A stretch of 64,000 bases of DNA from contig CAYQDR010000007.1 in NCBI GenBank assembly GCA_964416315.1, forward strand, positions 1-64,000, written 5' to 3'. The notes beneath the pieces were generated by a model. That model worked only from the letters and a program-made list of their open reading frames with translations. It made no database searches and was not told the DNA's origin. This document shows positions 8,789-17,364 of this stretch, in pieces. Within the stretch, counting starts at the first letter, position 1, and each line of letters begins with the position of its first letter. Made by a program: the position numbers and the translations under genes. This DNA is from CAYQDR01 sp964416315. Lineage in GTDB: Bacteria > Methylomirabilota > Methylomirabilia > Rokubacteriales > DASRDR01.

Positions 8789-9036
8789 CGAGTTGGTCTC
8801 CCGGCGCTCAAGTCCCGACCCGGTGGAGCGACCAGCCCTGCCATCCACGACAACGCCCTGGTACGCGCGATTCGCAGCCCGCCCAATCTGGAAACCGCCC
8901 GCGTAACCAGGGCGAGCTCCGAACCAACACCCACGATACTCCAATCAGGCCGCCGTCCCATAAACGTGCTACCCTCCGCATCCATCCCACCCCACATTCT
9001 GCCCTGCAGTCACCGCCGTGCCACACGGAACGCCTC
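8789..9036. other. Intergenic gap with a long inverted repeat
   Basis: A 248-base gap between convergent genes with no supported coding sequence. It holds an inverted repeat whose arms are 8855-8867 and 8900-8913 (13 of 14 positions pair, one bulged A) around a 32-base loop. There is no U-run, so a simple intrinsic terminator is doubtful. It marks the approximate edge where G+C starts to fall toward the island containing the next gene. Confidence 0.45.
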
Positions 9037-10308
9037 CTAAGAGAACGCAACCTCGTCTAAGGCTGTGATCCACTGACGAGCTACAGACCGCGCGTGGTAG
9101 CTGTCAATCTGCCTCCAGTTCTCACTGAAAGCCCGGACCAATTCTGATCGATGACAAACAATGTACTCAATACCGGCGCTGATAGACTGCGGGCTACTGA
9201 TGTCACAATAGACCCCAATGCCAAGTGGCGCCAAAAGTTCCTTTACAACTCCATTCCTTGGCCCTACCACCAGCAAGGGTTTCCTAAACGCGAGATACTC
9301 AACAAACTTCGCTGGGACGTTGTCCGCGTGCCGAGGGCCGATTACTACGAGCAGAATGTCAGCCCGTTGCGCTTCACGGCGCGCGAGAGTGTACGGCAGC
9401 GGTCGATCGAACCGTACCGCATTGTGAGCGCCCAGCACCCTTAGTGCATGCCTTCGCGCCTTGTTAGTAACAAAACCGATACACTGAAGTACTGCTCGGA
9501 CTTGCTGACGGTTGTTCCATATTCCGATCGCATCAACGAGGGTGTCGACAGGTCTCCACGGTCCCAGATCTCCAGTGTGGAGGATTCTGATTTCGTTCGG
9601 ATCTTCCCCGTTTTCGACAACCCAATCTAACGGCACATCCTCGAATGAGCACGATATAAACCGCACGACTTTGCCGCGCATGTCGAACGCATCCTGATAG
9701 CGCGACATCGTCAGAGGCGAGGCGAACACAATTCCTCGCGCTTCCGCGATGAGGCGTCTTTGTAGCTCCACTGCCGTTGGTGTGAAGCCTTCAACCGTCC
9801 GCTGTCCAACTGGGTCACGGTAGTTGAGAATAAGTGGGAGATCCCGCCTGGTGGCGATTTCTGACGCGACTTCTGCGTACACCAAGTCCGGAATCGCACC
9901 AACGATTACATCGAAAGACACTTTCGAGGTCAATTGGAGCGCGCACCTAAGCAAGTCGTCACGCGTACGGTCGAGTATCCGGCCCAAACCAATGCGTTCC
10001 AAACCCATGCGCTCCAATGCTAAGAAGAGCGTACGTATTACGGTCCAGTAGGCCCAAGTCACGCCTCCGTGGCGGTTGCGCTCAACCGACGCGCGCCGCG
10101 CCAGCGGCACATATTCGGAAAAGTGAAGGCAGCCCTTCGGAATCCCATCCATTGGTGGTAGCACGCTATTCCTCAATGGATCTGGGCCCAGAAAGTGAAT
10201 TCGCCAGTGACTAGGAGGTAGATGTCTCAAGACCAGTGAATACTGAATGCCCATCACCCGGTTTGTTGGAGGGGGCTGAACCGCGATGAACAGGGCACTT
10301 CTCAACAT
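9037..10308 (-). CDS. Glycosyltransferase (GT-B, group 1-like) on low-GC island
   Basis: 423 residues without membrane segments. The C-terminal half has the GT-B donor-domain arrangement: IRILHTGDLGPWRPVDTLVDA, then LLVVIGPRHADNVPAKFVEYL and KPLLVVGPRNGVVKELL, as in family 4-type transferases that use nucleotide sugars. The N-terminal acceptor domain is divergent. G+C is near 52 percent in places against roughly 68 percent around it, and codon use differs accordingly, so recent horizontal acquisition is likely. It is transcribed like the long polysaccharide operon but is separated from it by a decayed gene. Confidence 0.65.
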   Translation of the reverse strand: MLRSALFIAVQPPPTNRVMGIQYSLVLRHLPPSHWRIHFLGPDPLRNSVLPPMDGIPKGCLHFSEYVPLARRASVERNRHGGVTWAYWTVIRTLFLALERMGLERIGLGRILDRTRDDLLRCALQLTSKVSFDVIVGAIPDLVYAEVASEIATRRDLPLILNYRDPVGQRTVEGFTPTAVELQRRLIAEARGIVFASPLTMSRYQDAFDMRGKVVRFISCSFEDVPLDWVVENGEDPNEIRILHTGDLGPWRPVDTLVDAIGIWNNRQQVRAVLQCIGFVTNKARRHALRVLGAHNAVRFDRPLPYTLARREAQRADILLVVIGPRHADNVPAKFVEYLAFRKPLLVVGPRNGVVKELLAPLGIGVYCDISSPQSISAGIEYIVCHRSELVRAFSENWRQIDSYHARSVARQWITALDEVAFS

Positions 10309-10445
10309 CCGCGTCGTCTCGTGATGCTGTACTGCGCCTTTGTCGAAGAGTACTATCCCAAACTACCCCAACAAAGCGCCGCTCGCCCGATCTGCCTTGT
10401 GTACGACCCGACAGCCGCGGCGCTGCCCTTTCGAACCAAGGTACT

Positions 10446-10677
10446 CTGAGGGACGCGCAGGCGCGCAGCGTAGCCGTGCCGGCCGAACAGCGCCTCCATC
10501 GCCAGCGCGCCTGCGAGGCATGTCGTCCCAGGCAGGGGCCTGCTCGCCGAGCCGACCGCCCAGGCGAAAGGGCAGGCGCCGCAGCGCCACGCCATTGGCA
10601 GCAACGAGGATCGCCGCCGTGAGCCAGGCGCGGCGCTCCGCCGATGGAAGGCCGAGGAGCTTGCCGAGCGGCCTCAT
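10446..10677 (-). pseudogene. Broken lasso-peptide B2 (transglutaminase-like) gene
   Basis: The ATG at 10677 overlaps the stop of the upstream membrane protein gene (ATGA). The first frame reads a B2-like N-terminus (MRPLGKLLGLPSAERRAWLT) up to LRRLPF near 10567. Homology then continues in another frame with FAWAVGSASRPLPGTTCLAG, including the catalytic-Cys block, to about 10446. Against the intact B2 at 38640-39080, roughly 25 codons are missing at the join, which explains the frameshift. The His block (AHAWVE in the intact copy) is lost because homology ends at about 10446, where G+C drops. It is a dead remnant of a second lasso B2 gene. Confidence 0.65.
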
Positions 10678-12074
10678 CGCCAACCCGCCGCGGGAGCCAC
10701 GGGGGGAGTCGTTTCGGTGAGGCGCGGGCCGGCCAGGGCGAAGCCCGCGGCCCAGCCGAGGATGAGGAGGACGAAGAGGTCGCCGTACACCTGTGACGCG
10801 ACCAGGAAGGTCACGGCGTTGGCGGCGAGGAACCCGAGGAGCCCGTAGCCGAGCGGAGCCAGCTCGGGCTGGATCCGGGCGAGCTGCCTCGCCGAGCGCC
10901 AGAGCGCGCGCGCCAGCGCGACCGCGAGCCATGCGGACACGAGCAGCCCCGGGACGCCGAGCTCCGTGGCGACCTTCCCGAGGCCGCCTTCTGGCGCGCC
11001 GCCCACGAGAACCGCGCCTCCGCCAAAGTGCTGCGCTCCCTGGCTACCGGTGCCCGCCCCTGCCCCCAGCACCCCGTGCCGCTGAATCGCCCACTGGACG
11101 GAGCCGAAACCGAGCAGTGTGAAACGCTCCGGGGCAGCGGCGAACCCCGTCACGCCGTGCCGCACGTACGGGTCGAAGTTCGGGCCCGCCTCCTGCGGGT
11201 CCAGGATCTCGGCGGCCAGGGCCACGCCCACGATTCCCGCGGCCACCGCCACCACAGTGGCCTTCCTCGCGCCCACCCGCGCCCATGCCAGGAGGAGCCA
11301 GTACAGCAGGAGGAAGAGCACGATCTCCACCGGCACCTTGCGCCGGGCCGTGAGCAGCCCGGCTCCGAGCAGAAAGACGACGAGCAAGCCCATCCCGAGC
11401 CTGGTTCCCGCGCTCTTCGTCAGGGTGCCGAGGATGACGAGGAGGCAGATGGCGGCCGCCGCGTGCCAGCCGGCGACCTCCGGGCTCCGCATGAAGCCGG
11501 GGTACACCTCGAGGGGCACCCCCTCCTGGCTGAACACGACCAGTCCCTGGCCGACTTGCTCGAGGATCGTCCAGTCGTATCCCAGGAATCCAAGGTAGAC
11601 GCCGCTCGCCGCCCCGGCAGTGAGGAGCGTGTAGAACGCCAGGAAGCGTCGGACCCGGGATGCGATCGTCGCGAAGGCGTAGGCGAGGGCAGCGGCCACG
11701 GCCGGGAGGAGATACGAGGCCACCCCGATCGCCACCAGCTCCAGGCTGTCATATTCCACCAGGGTCCGCGCCGCCTGCCCGAGCACCACGGCGACGCCCG
11801 CGAGCACGGGCAGGCGCAAGCCCGTGCGCCACTCCTCCGCCCCGGCGAACTGGAGCAGCTCACCCCTCAACGCGGCGCCGAGCAGGACGACGACCAGGAA
11901 CGCCCCCACGAGGGCCGTCAGGTACACGGGCTCGTCCACCCACAGCTTCCGCAGGGGATCCTGGAGGAAACCCACCACGACGCAGACCAGCACGCCCTTC
12001 CGCCAGTCCATCAGCGTCCAGGCCGCCCCGAGGCCGAGGAGTCCCAGCGCCAGGGCGACGAGCGCGTCGGTCAC
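10674..12074 (-). CDS. Polytopic O-antigen ligase/polymerase-like membrane protein
   Basis: 466 residues from a GTG that overlaps the stop of the upstream glycosyltransferase (GTGA). There are about eleven hydrophobic segments. A long extracytoplasmic loop near residues 285-365 contains FDPYVRHGVTGFAAAPERF and the glycine-rich VLGAGAGTGSQGAQHFGG. This topology fits the Wzy/WaaL/O-antigen ligase superfamily, which joins lipid-linked glycans to an acceptor or to each other. Exact function is not certain. It is one of two such proteins in the locus; the other is at 39736-42678. It ends in an ATGA overlap with the broken B2 gene. Confidence 0.65.
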   Translation of the reverse strand: MTDALVALALGLLGLGAAWTLMDWRKGVLVCVVVGFLQDPLRKLWVDEPVYLTALVGAFLVVVLLGAALRGELLQFAGAEEWRTGLRLPVLAGVAVVLGQAARTLVEYDSLELVAIGVASYLLPAVAAALAYAFATIASRVRRFLAFYTLLTAGAASGVYLGFLGYDWTILEQVGQGLVVFSQEGVPLEVYPGFMRSPEVAGWHAAAAICLLVILGTLTKSAGTRLGMGLLVVFLLGAGLLTARRKVPVEIVLFLLLYWLLLAWARVGARKATVVAVAAGIVGVALAAEILDPQEAGPNFDPYVRHGVTGFAAAPERFTLLGFGSVQWAIQRHGVLGAGAGTGSQGAQHFGGGAVLVGGAPEGGLGKVATELGVPGLLVSAWLAVALARALWRSARQLARIQPELAPLGYGLLGFLAANAVTFLVASQVYGDLFVLLILGWAAGFALAGPRLTETTPPVAPAAGWR

Positions 12075-12973
12075 CGCTCGCTCCAGTCGGGATAGCGCGG
12101 CCCCCGCAGCGCTAGGAGCGCCGCCCAGCCGAGGGCCAGCATCTCGGCCGTGAGCGTCACTGGGATCCACCAGGGACGCCGCAGGTGATGACGCGTCCTG
12201 ACGGCAGCGATCGGCCGCGCGACCAGCCTCAGCAGGCGGCCGGGGAGCCACCAGCGCCGGAGCAGGTAGTAGTACTCCCCGACGGCGTGGCTCGGCATCA
12301 CCGTCCTGAGATGGTTCCCGTACGCGCGTGTACCACCCTCTGCCGCCTTGAGGTGCCGGAGGCTTGCCGCAGGCTCGAAGAGGATCTGGCCCCCGGCGGC
12401 GCGGACGCGGTCGGCGAAGTCCGCCTCGAACCGATACGCCGCGTGGACGAAGTTCTCGTCGAAGCCACCGATCCGGAGCGCCACCGAGCGCTTGATCGAG
12501 AAGTTGCCCCCCATGAACTCGGTGGCCCACGCGCGCCTCTGCGAGGAGAACCGGAACCCGCCCTCGTCCTCGGCGGCACCGTCCGCCTCCCAGGGCTGGA
12601 CCACCCGGCCCGCGACCACCGCGACCCCCGGCTCCTCGTGCGCCCGCGCGTGCGCGGCAACGAGGCCCTCGTCCGGGACCACGTCATCGTCCAGGAACAG
12701 GACGATCTCTTCCTTCGCCCGCGCCAGCCCGGTATTCATGGCGCGGGGAATCGACGGCCGGCCGAGGCGGACCCAGCGGATGCTTCCGTCCGCGTCGAGC
12801 TGCCCGAGCCGCCGCTCCGTCCCGACCGCGTGCCTCGGCGTCTGGTCCACGACGAGGATCTCGCTCGCCCTCGCGGCCGCCCGCAGCAGGTGTGCGATCG
12901 TGTCGAGCAGCACCTGGTCGCGGCGATAGGTCGGGATCACGACGCTGACGGGTGTCCGCTGCCCGAGGCTCAT
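12071..12973 (-). CDS. Family 2 glycosyltransferase with C-terminal membrane anchor
   Basis: 300 residues. It has the GT-A family 2 blocks: VSVVIPTYRR at residues 8-17, ILVVDQTP, the DxD metal site in FLDDDVVPD near residue 95 and NFSIKRSVALRIGGFDENF near 160. A C-terminal hydrophobic stretch (WIPVTLTAEMLALGWAALL) suggests membrane attachment. It presumably adds one sugar from a nucleotide donor to the growing lipid-linked chain on the cytoplasmic face. The start overlaps the upstream gene's stop (ATGA) and its own stop overlaps the next start (GTGA), so translation is tightly coupled. Confidence 0.8.
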   Translation of the reverse strand: MSLGQRTPVSVVIPTYRRDQVLLDTIAHLLRAAARASEILVVDQTPRHAVGTERRLGQLDADGSIRWVRLGRPSIPRAMNTGLARAKEEIVLFLDDDVVPDEGLVAAHARAHEEPGVAVVAGRVVQPWEADGAAEDEGGFRFSSQRRAWATEFMGGNFSIKRSVALRIGGFDENFVHAAYRFEADFADRVRAAGGQILFEPAASLRHLKAAEGGTRAYGNHLRTVMPSHAVGEYYYLLRRWWLPGRLLRLVARPIAAVRTRHHLRRPWWIPVTLTAEMLALGWAALLALRGPRYPDWSER

Positions 12974-13923
12974 CCCGCCCTCAGTAGGCGGCACCACGCC
13001 TTCAGATGCAGGGGGTTCTCCCGAATGGCCTCCAGAAGGTACCGCATCGCTGCAGGGTCCCGCCGCCGCCCCAGGCAGGCGCCGATGAAATACAGGGCCC
13101 TCGACCGCGCCAGGCGGCCGGCCCGCGGCGGTCCCGATGGCCGGATGGCGGCGGCGCGCGCCAGGACATCCGCGTCGGATGCGCCGGCGCGGCGGCGCCG
13201 TGCCGACTCGGCGATCAGTCGCGTGAGCACGACCTGCTCCCGGCGGTAGGTGCCGCTGATCGAGCCCGGGGCCGCCACCGCCTGGTAGAGGATCTCCGGG
13301 AGCACCGCGTGATCACCGACCTCCGCCAGTCGCACCCAGAGATCCAGGTCCTGGGCGAAGTAGAATTCCGCGCGGTAGCCACCGACCTTCTCGTACGCCG
13401 CCCGCCGGAACATGACGGTGCCGTGGTGCGCGGGACCCCTCGGCCTGGCCGCGTCGAGGCTCCGCAGCGCCCGGGTGACTTCGCTCTCGTCCGAGAGCAC
13501 GTCGTACAGGTGCTCGCCACCGGGTCCGACGACCCGCGTCCCGCAGGACACGAACACTGCCTCCGACCGACTCTCGAGGCACTCCCGCTGCTTCCTCAGG
13601 CGCCCCGGGAGCGACACGTCCCCGACGTCCTGCCGGGCCACGAACTCTCCGCGCGCCAGGGCACAGCCTCGGATCAAGGCTTGCGTCAGCCCGCGATTGT
13701 CCTCGTGCACTACCGTGACCCGGCCATCCGTCCGGGCATACCGGTCGACAAGATCCCCCGACCCATCTGTCGATCCATCGTCCACCACGATGACTTCCAG
13801 TCGCAGCCCTGCTTCGGACAGAACGCTGTCAAGGGTCCGCGACAGCGCCGAGGCACAGTCGTAGACGCCCATCACGACGGACACCTCGGGCCCGTCCGCG
13901 CCGCTGCCGGGAGCACCGGTCAC
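12970..13923 (-). CDS. Family 2 glycosyltransferase
   Basis: 317 residues from a GTG 11 bases after the preceding stop. The GT-A blocks are present: VSVVMGVYD, VIVVDDGSTDGSGDLVDRY and FVARQDVGDVSLPGRL, where the usual R-x-D-A-D-D becomes R-Q-D-V-G-D, a small deviation at the metal-site region. HHGTVMFRRAAYEKVGGYR and QDLDLWVRLAEVG follow, as in EpsE-like transferases. The C-terminal 80 residues are helical and repeat-like. Donor and linkage cannot be read from sequence. It belongs to the run of glycosyltransferases between the Wzt gene and the terminal ligase-like gene. Confidence 0.8.
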   Translation of the reverse strand: MTGAPGSGADGPEVSVVMGVYDCASALSRTLDSVLSEAGLRLEVIVVDDGSTDGSGDLVDRYARTDGRVTVVHEDNRGLTQALIRGCALARGEFVARQDVGDVSLPGRLRKQRECLESRSEAVFVSCGTRVVGPGGEHLYDVLSDESEVTRALRSLDAARPRGPAHHGTVMFRRAAYEKVGGYRAEFYFAQDLDLWVRLAEVGDHAVLPEILYQAVAAPGSISGTYRREQVVLTRLIAESARRRRAGASDADVLARAAAIRPSGPPRAGRLARSRALYFIGACLGRRRDPAAMRYLLEAIRENPLHLKAWCRLLRAG

Positions 13924-13934
13924 AGAGGATCGCA

Positions 13935-14900
13935 CTACCGGAACCGGTCGGCCAGACACGCGAGACGCCCGGCCCGCTCCCAGCCGACGGCTCGGGCGAG
14001 CGCGCGATAAGAGCGAAAGTCCCACCCGCGTCCCCGCTCGGGCCCCGAGGCGTGCCGCGCCAGCTCGAAGAGCATCTCGGCCTCCTGGCACAGGCCGGTC
14101 GCTCCGCACTGCCTTGCCAGCAAGAACAGCTCGCGGGCGAAATGCTGCATCTCCGGAACCTCGGGTCCGATCCCTGCACGCCTCGCGTGCGCGAAGATCA
14201 GGCGGTGGGCCGTTGCGCGATCACGCATCTTGCGCCGGGCGTCCAGGCCGTGGCGACTCAAGCGAACCGTCGCGGCTGCCCGCTGCTCCGATACAAACTC
14301 TTCGCAGTAGTGGAGTCGGATTCCCAGGGATGCCACGCGGCAGTCGTACTCCCAGTCCTCTTCCTGCCACAGGCTGGTCCACGGCCCCGCTCGGTCGGTC
14401 ACCTCGCGCCGGTATAAAGGCGTCGACGTGTCCCACCAGCGCGACTGCAGGAATGCCGGGAACATCGTCGCGATCTTCTCGCCCGTCCGCTTCCAGGGTT
14501 GGCCCCCAGACGTGCTGTGGCGCGTCTTCCCGTAGGACGCGCCACACCCGGGGCAGGCGTTCAGCCCCAGTACCTGCAACTCGAACTTCCTCGGCAGCAG
14601 CACGTCGTCGCTGTCGAGGTACTGGATGTATTCGCCCCGGGCCACCAGCCGCCCGGCCTCGCGGGCGAGACCGGGGCCGCGATTCTCCTGGCTGATCACC
14701 CGGACCTTGGCGGAGTGCTCCCGTGCGAGCGCCTCAGCCACCCGCCGCGTATCGTCCGCGGACCCGTCGTCCACGATGATGATCTCAATGGGGCGGTAAG
14801 TCTGAGCGAGAACGCTCGCGACCGTTTCGCGGAGCAACCCCGCGCGATTATAGACAGGGATGATCGTGCTCACCAGGCCGTGAGAGGCATGGCGCGTCAT
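13935..14900 (-). CDS. Family 2 glycosyltransferase
   Basis: 321 residues. STIIPVYNRAGLLRETVASV opens the GT-A domain, with IIIVDDGSADDT, the DxD site in IQYLDSDDVLLP near residue 95 and the acceptor region WQEEDWEYDCRVASLG. A CPGC pair near residue 115 could bind a metal structurally or be incidental. The C-terminal hundred residues are helical. The ATG overlaps the stop of the preceding transferase gene (ATGA). The role is addition of one sugar in the surface glycan; specificity is unknown. Confidence 0.8.
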   Translation of the reverse strand: MTRHASHGLVSTIIPVYNRAGLLRETVASVLAQTYRPIEIIIVDDGSADDTRRVAEALAREHSAKVRVISQENRGPGLAREAGRLVARGEYIQYLDSDDVLLPRKFELQVLGLNACPGCGASYGKTRHSTSGGQPWKRTGEKIATMFPAFLQSRWWDTSTPLYRREVTDRAGPWTSLWQEEDWEYDCRVASLGIRLHYCEEFVSEQRAAATVRLSRHGLDARRKMRDRATAHRLIFAHARRAGIGPEVPEMQHFARELFLLARQCGATGLCQEAEMLFELARHASGPERGRGWDFRSYRALARAVGWERAGRLACLADRFR

Positions 14901-16240
14901 CGCCCGTGCCTCGGCGACGGCGCGCCCGCCACGACAGTCGGCGCCGCCGAGAGCTCCGGGGCCGCGGTCCAGGCGGCGATGTCTACGGCCAGCCGCCGAC
15001 GATGCTGCGCGATCTGCCCGAACGTGACTTCCTGAACGTCTCCCCACCGACCACCGAACGGCGGTCTCAACGCGGCGATGATGTCGAGCACGGTCCCCAC
15101 GGTCACGCTCGCGTCCTGGGTCCACGCGATGGCCCGGGACGCCCCGGCCATCGTCCTGCGCAACGCCTCGTCTCCCGCCACCCGCGCGATCGCCTGCGCC
15201 AGCTCGACCGCCTCGCCACACCGGTAGATGATGGCGTTGACACCGGGACGCGCCGTATCCGTGGGGCCCACACAGCCGACCCGATCCGATACGACAACGG
15301 GGAGTCCGACGATCAGGGCCTCGCTGACGGCGAGGGGGTGCGGGTCGCGCTCCGAAATCACCGCCAGGAGATCCCCCGCCTGGAGCACGAGCGGCACGTC
15401 ACGCTGGTTGACGAAGCCAGTGATTTTGACCCGATCCGCCACGCCCTTCTGCCTCGCGCGCTCGAGGACATCTGCTCGCATCGGACCGTCGCCGACGAAC
15501 AGGGCTGTCGCCTTCACGGTCCGTGGAAGCATCGAGAGCGCCTCCACGAGGTCCTGCGGGCGCTTGCGGCGCTCGAGCTTTCCGAGGGCGACCACGACCA
15601 AATCGTCCGGCGGTAGATCGTACCGGCGTCTGACCTCCACGCGGCCGTCAGGGCGGTCCTCGAGGGTCCGGCAGAAGCGCGCGACGTCCACGGGATAGGC
15701 GCCGCGGAAGAGCTTTTCGGGGGGAACGCCATAGTGCCTGTAGTACGCCTCGTTGTTGTCGCCGATCGTGATGAAGGCATCGCAGCGGCGGAAGAACCGG
15801 CCGAGGATCGGCCGCTTGGCGGCGCGCACGGCGAGATTCCTCCGGTGCAGCAACTCCGAGTCGCCGAAGAAGACGACGGCACAGCGCCCCCTGGCCCACC
15901 TCACCGCGCGCCAGCAGAGCCTCTGGCCGTACCCGTGAACCCAGAGCGCGTGAGGACGGAACGCCTCCAGGCGCTCCGGCAAAGATGCCGAGTCCACCTC
16001 CCAGAACCCGAACCTCCGCGGCGAAAAGCCCGGCCGCAGGATCTCGTACTCGTAGCCGTCCAGGAGCGGCACGTCCCAGGCGAAGCGCGTGTGGAAGCCG
16101 GGGTCGTACGATTCCCGGGCCCCGTGGTCGCACGCGTAGAAGACCCTCACCCTGAGCCCCGGCACCTTTGCCAGCTCGCGGAAGACCGGGGAGTGATGCT
16201 GGGTCGGGTGGGAGATGACGGCTCCGAAACGAAAGCTCAT
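14897..16240 (-). CDS. Family 4 (GT-B) glycosyltransferase
   Basis: 447 residues. The N-terminal acceptor domain starts FRFGAVISHPTQHHSPVFRE and has the ALWVHGYGQRL segment. The C-terminal donor domain has LVVVALGKLERRKRPQDLVEAL, ALFVGDGPMRADVL, ITGFVNQRDVPLVLQAGDLL and the E-x7-E-like block HPLAVSEALIVGLPVVVSD, all typical of group 1 transferases. Start and stop both overlap their neighbours by four bases (ATGA). It is cytoplasmic and part of the glycan assembly series. Confidence 0.85.
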   Translation of the reverse strand: MSFRFGAVISHPTQHHSPVFRELAKVPGLRVRVFYACDHGARESYDPGFHTRFAWDVPLLDGYEYEILRPGFSPRRFGFWEVDSASLPERLEAFRPHALWVHGYGQRLCWRAVRWARGRCAVVFFGDSELLHRRNLAVRAAKRPILGRFFRRCDAFITIGDNNEAYYRHYGVPPEKLFRGAYPVDVARFCRTLEDRPDGRVEVRRRYDLPPDDLVVVALGKLERRKRPQDLVEALSMLPRTVKATALFVGDGPMRADVLERARQKGVADRVKITGFVNQRDVPLVLQAGDLLAVISERDPHPLAVSEALIVGLPVVVSDRVGCVGPTDTARPGVNAIIYRCGEAVELAQAIARVAGDEALRRTMAGASRAIAWTQDASVTVGTVLDIIAALRPPFGGRWGDVQEVTFGQIAQHRRRLAVDIAAWTAAPELSAAPTVVAGAPSPRHGR

Positions 16241-17364
16241 CGGGGCGACACGGCCGGACCGGGCCCCAACTCGGCCGCCAACGGGGGCTTGGGATTCGGG
16301 CTGAGCGGGTTCCCGAAGTCGCGCCGGCGGAGCTCCTCGATGCGGGCCGCGGGCGCGACGGCCGCGCGGCGTGCGCTCAATTGCGCCGTCGTCGCCCCCC
16401 GACCGTCGACGGCACGCCTCCCCGGCTGCGGGGGATGCCAGAGATGGACGATGGGCAGGTACCCGAACGGGTACACGGACCGCGTCAGCGCCCGGTCCCA
16501 GAACTCGTTGTCTTCGCCGCCCCAGCCCACGAACCCCTCGTCCATCCCGCCCAGGGCGAGGTAGGCGTCCCGGTCCACCGCCAGGCTGCCGCCGGCCTCG
16601 AGGTTCTGGATGATCCTCTCCGGAGCGCAGTCCGCCAGCGATGCGCTCCCCTCGAAGAGTCGCCGCGTGTGGTTCTCGGAGAGATAGAAGATCAGCCGCT
16701 TGAGGTTGATCACCTGGTAGCCCCGGCGGTGCTTGTCCGCGAGCTCGGCCGCATAGGTCTCGGGGACCAGCATGTCGTTGTCGTGCAAGACCAGCAGGGA
16801 GCCCCGGGCGTGCCGTGCGCCGACGTTGAAGGCCCAGGTGCGGCAGTACGGCATCCCCTCGTACGGCGGGGCCGTGTGGACGTAGCGTACCCATCCGGGG
16901 AGGTGGGCCCGGCCCGTCTGCTCGTGATCCTGCTCGACCACGACGCACTCGAGCGACACACCCTTCTGGCCGGCGATGCTGCCGAGGGTCCAGAGGAGGT
17001 GGGGCAGGCGATCCCGGCCCCGGTGCCCGATAAGGAAGGTGACGTCCGGATGCTCGGCCGAGACCGGCGACCCCTCGGGTCCGGCCAGCCGGATCGGGAA
17101 GTCGCGCAGGGCGGAGCGCAGGAGGAGCCGCCCGAGCGCCGGGAAGACCCGCGGGGCATGAAGCTCCGAGGTCCACTGCCAGGCGCACGCCACCCCGTCG
17201 CCTCGATCCGACCGCACCAGGCGCTCGCCGCGGTTCCGGACGTAGATCCAGGGGCGCGCCTTCCCCCGAGCCATGCCGTCGGGGCGAAGAGCCCAGAGAT
17301 AGCGGGGCAGGTCCAGCAGAAGGACCCCCCGCTTCTGCCTAGGCGAGTACCGCTGGCTTCCCAC
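16237..17364 (-). CDS. Glycosyltransferase with galactosyltransferase-type C-terminal motif
   Basis: 375 residues from a GTG start overlapping the upstream gene by 26 bases. A GT-A domain (DVTFLIGHRGRDRLPHLLWT, then LLVLHDNDMLVP with a D-N-D metal motif) is followed by GGMDEGFVGWGGEDNEFWDR near residue 290. That block matches the Glyco_transf_7C signature of beta-1,4-galactosyltransferases and chondroitin-polymerase-like enzymes. This suggests transfer of galactose or N-acetylgalactosamine, although the sugar is not proven by sequence. About 80 N-terminal residues are extra and unassigned. Confidence 0.75.
   Translation of the reverse strand: MGSQRYSPRQKRGVLLLDLPRYLWALRPDGMARGKARPWIYVRNRGERLVRSDRGDGVACAWQWTSELHAPRVFPALGRLLLRSALRDFPIRLAGPEGSPVSAEHPDVTFLIGHRGRDRLPHLLWTLGSIAGQKGVSLECVVVEQDHEQTGRAHLPGWVRYVHTAPPYEGMPYCRTWAFNVGARHARGSLLVLHDNDMLVPETYAAELADKHRRGYQVINLKRLIFYLSENHTRRLFEGSASLADCAPERIIQNLEAGGSLAVDRDAYLALGGMDEGFVGWGGEDNEFWDRALTRSVYPFGYLPIVHLWHPPQPGRRAVDGRGATTAQLSARRAAVAPAARIEELRRRDFGNPLSPNPKPPLAAELGPGPAVSPR

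Noticed and set aside
8789..9060. Possible small genes in the gap after the lyase
   Set aside because: Candidate frames on either strand lack ribosome sites and protein-like composition.
14897..17188. A 763-residue transferase beginning at 17188
   Set aside because: The extra N-terminal part is low-complexity and antiparallel to the previous gene's frame; the ATGA overlap at 16240 marks the real start.
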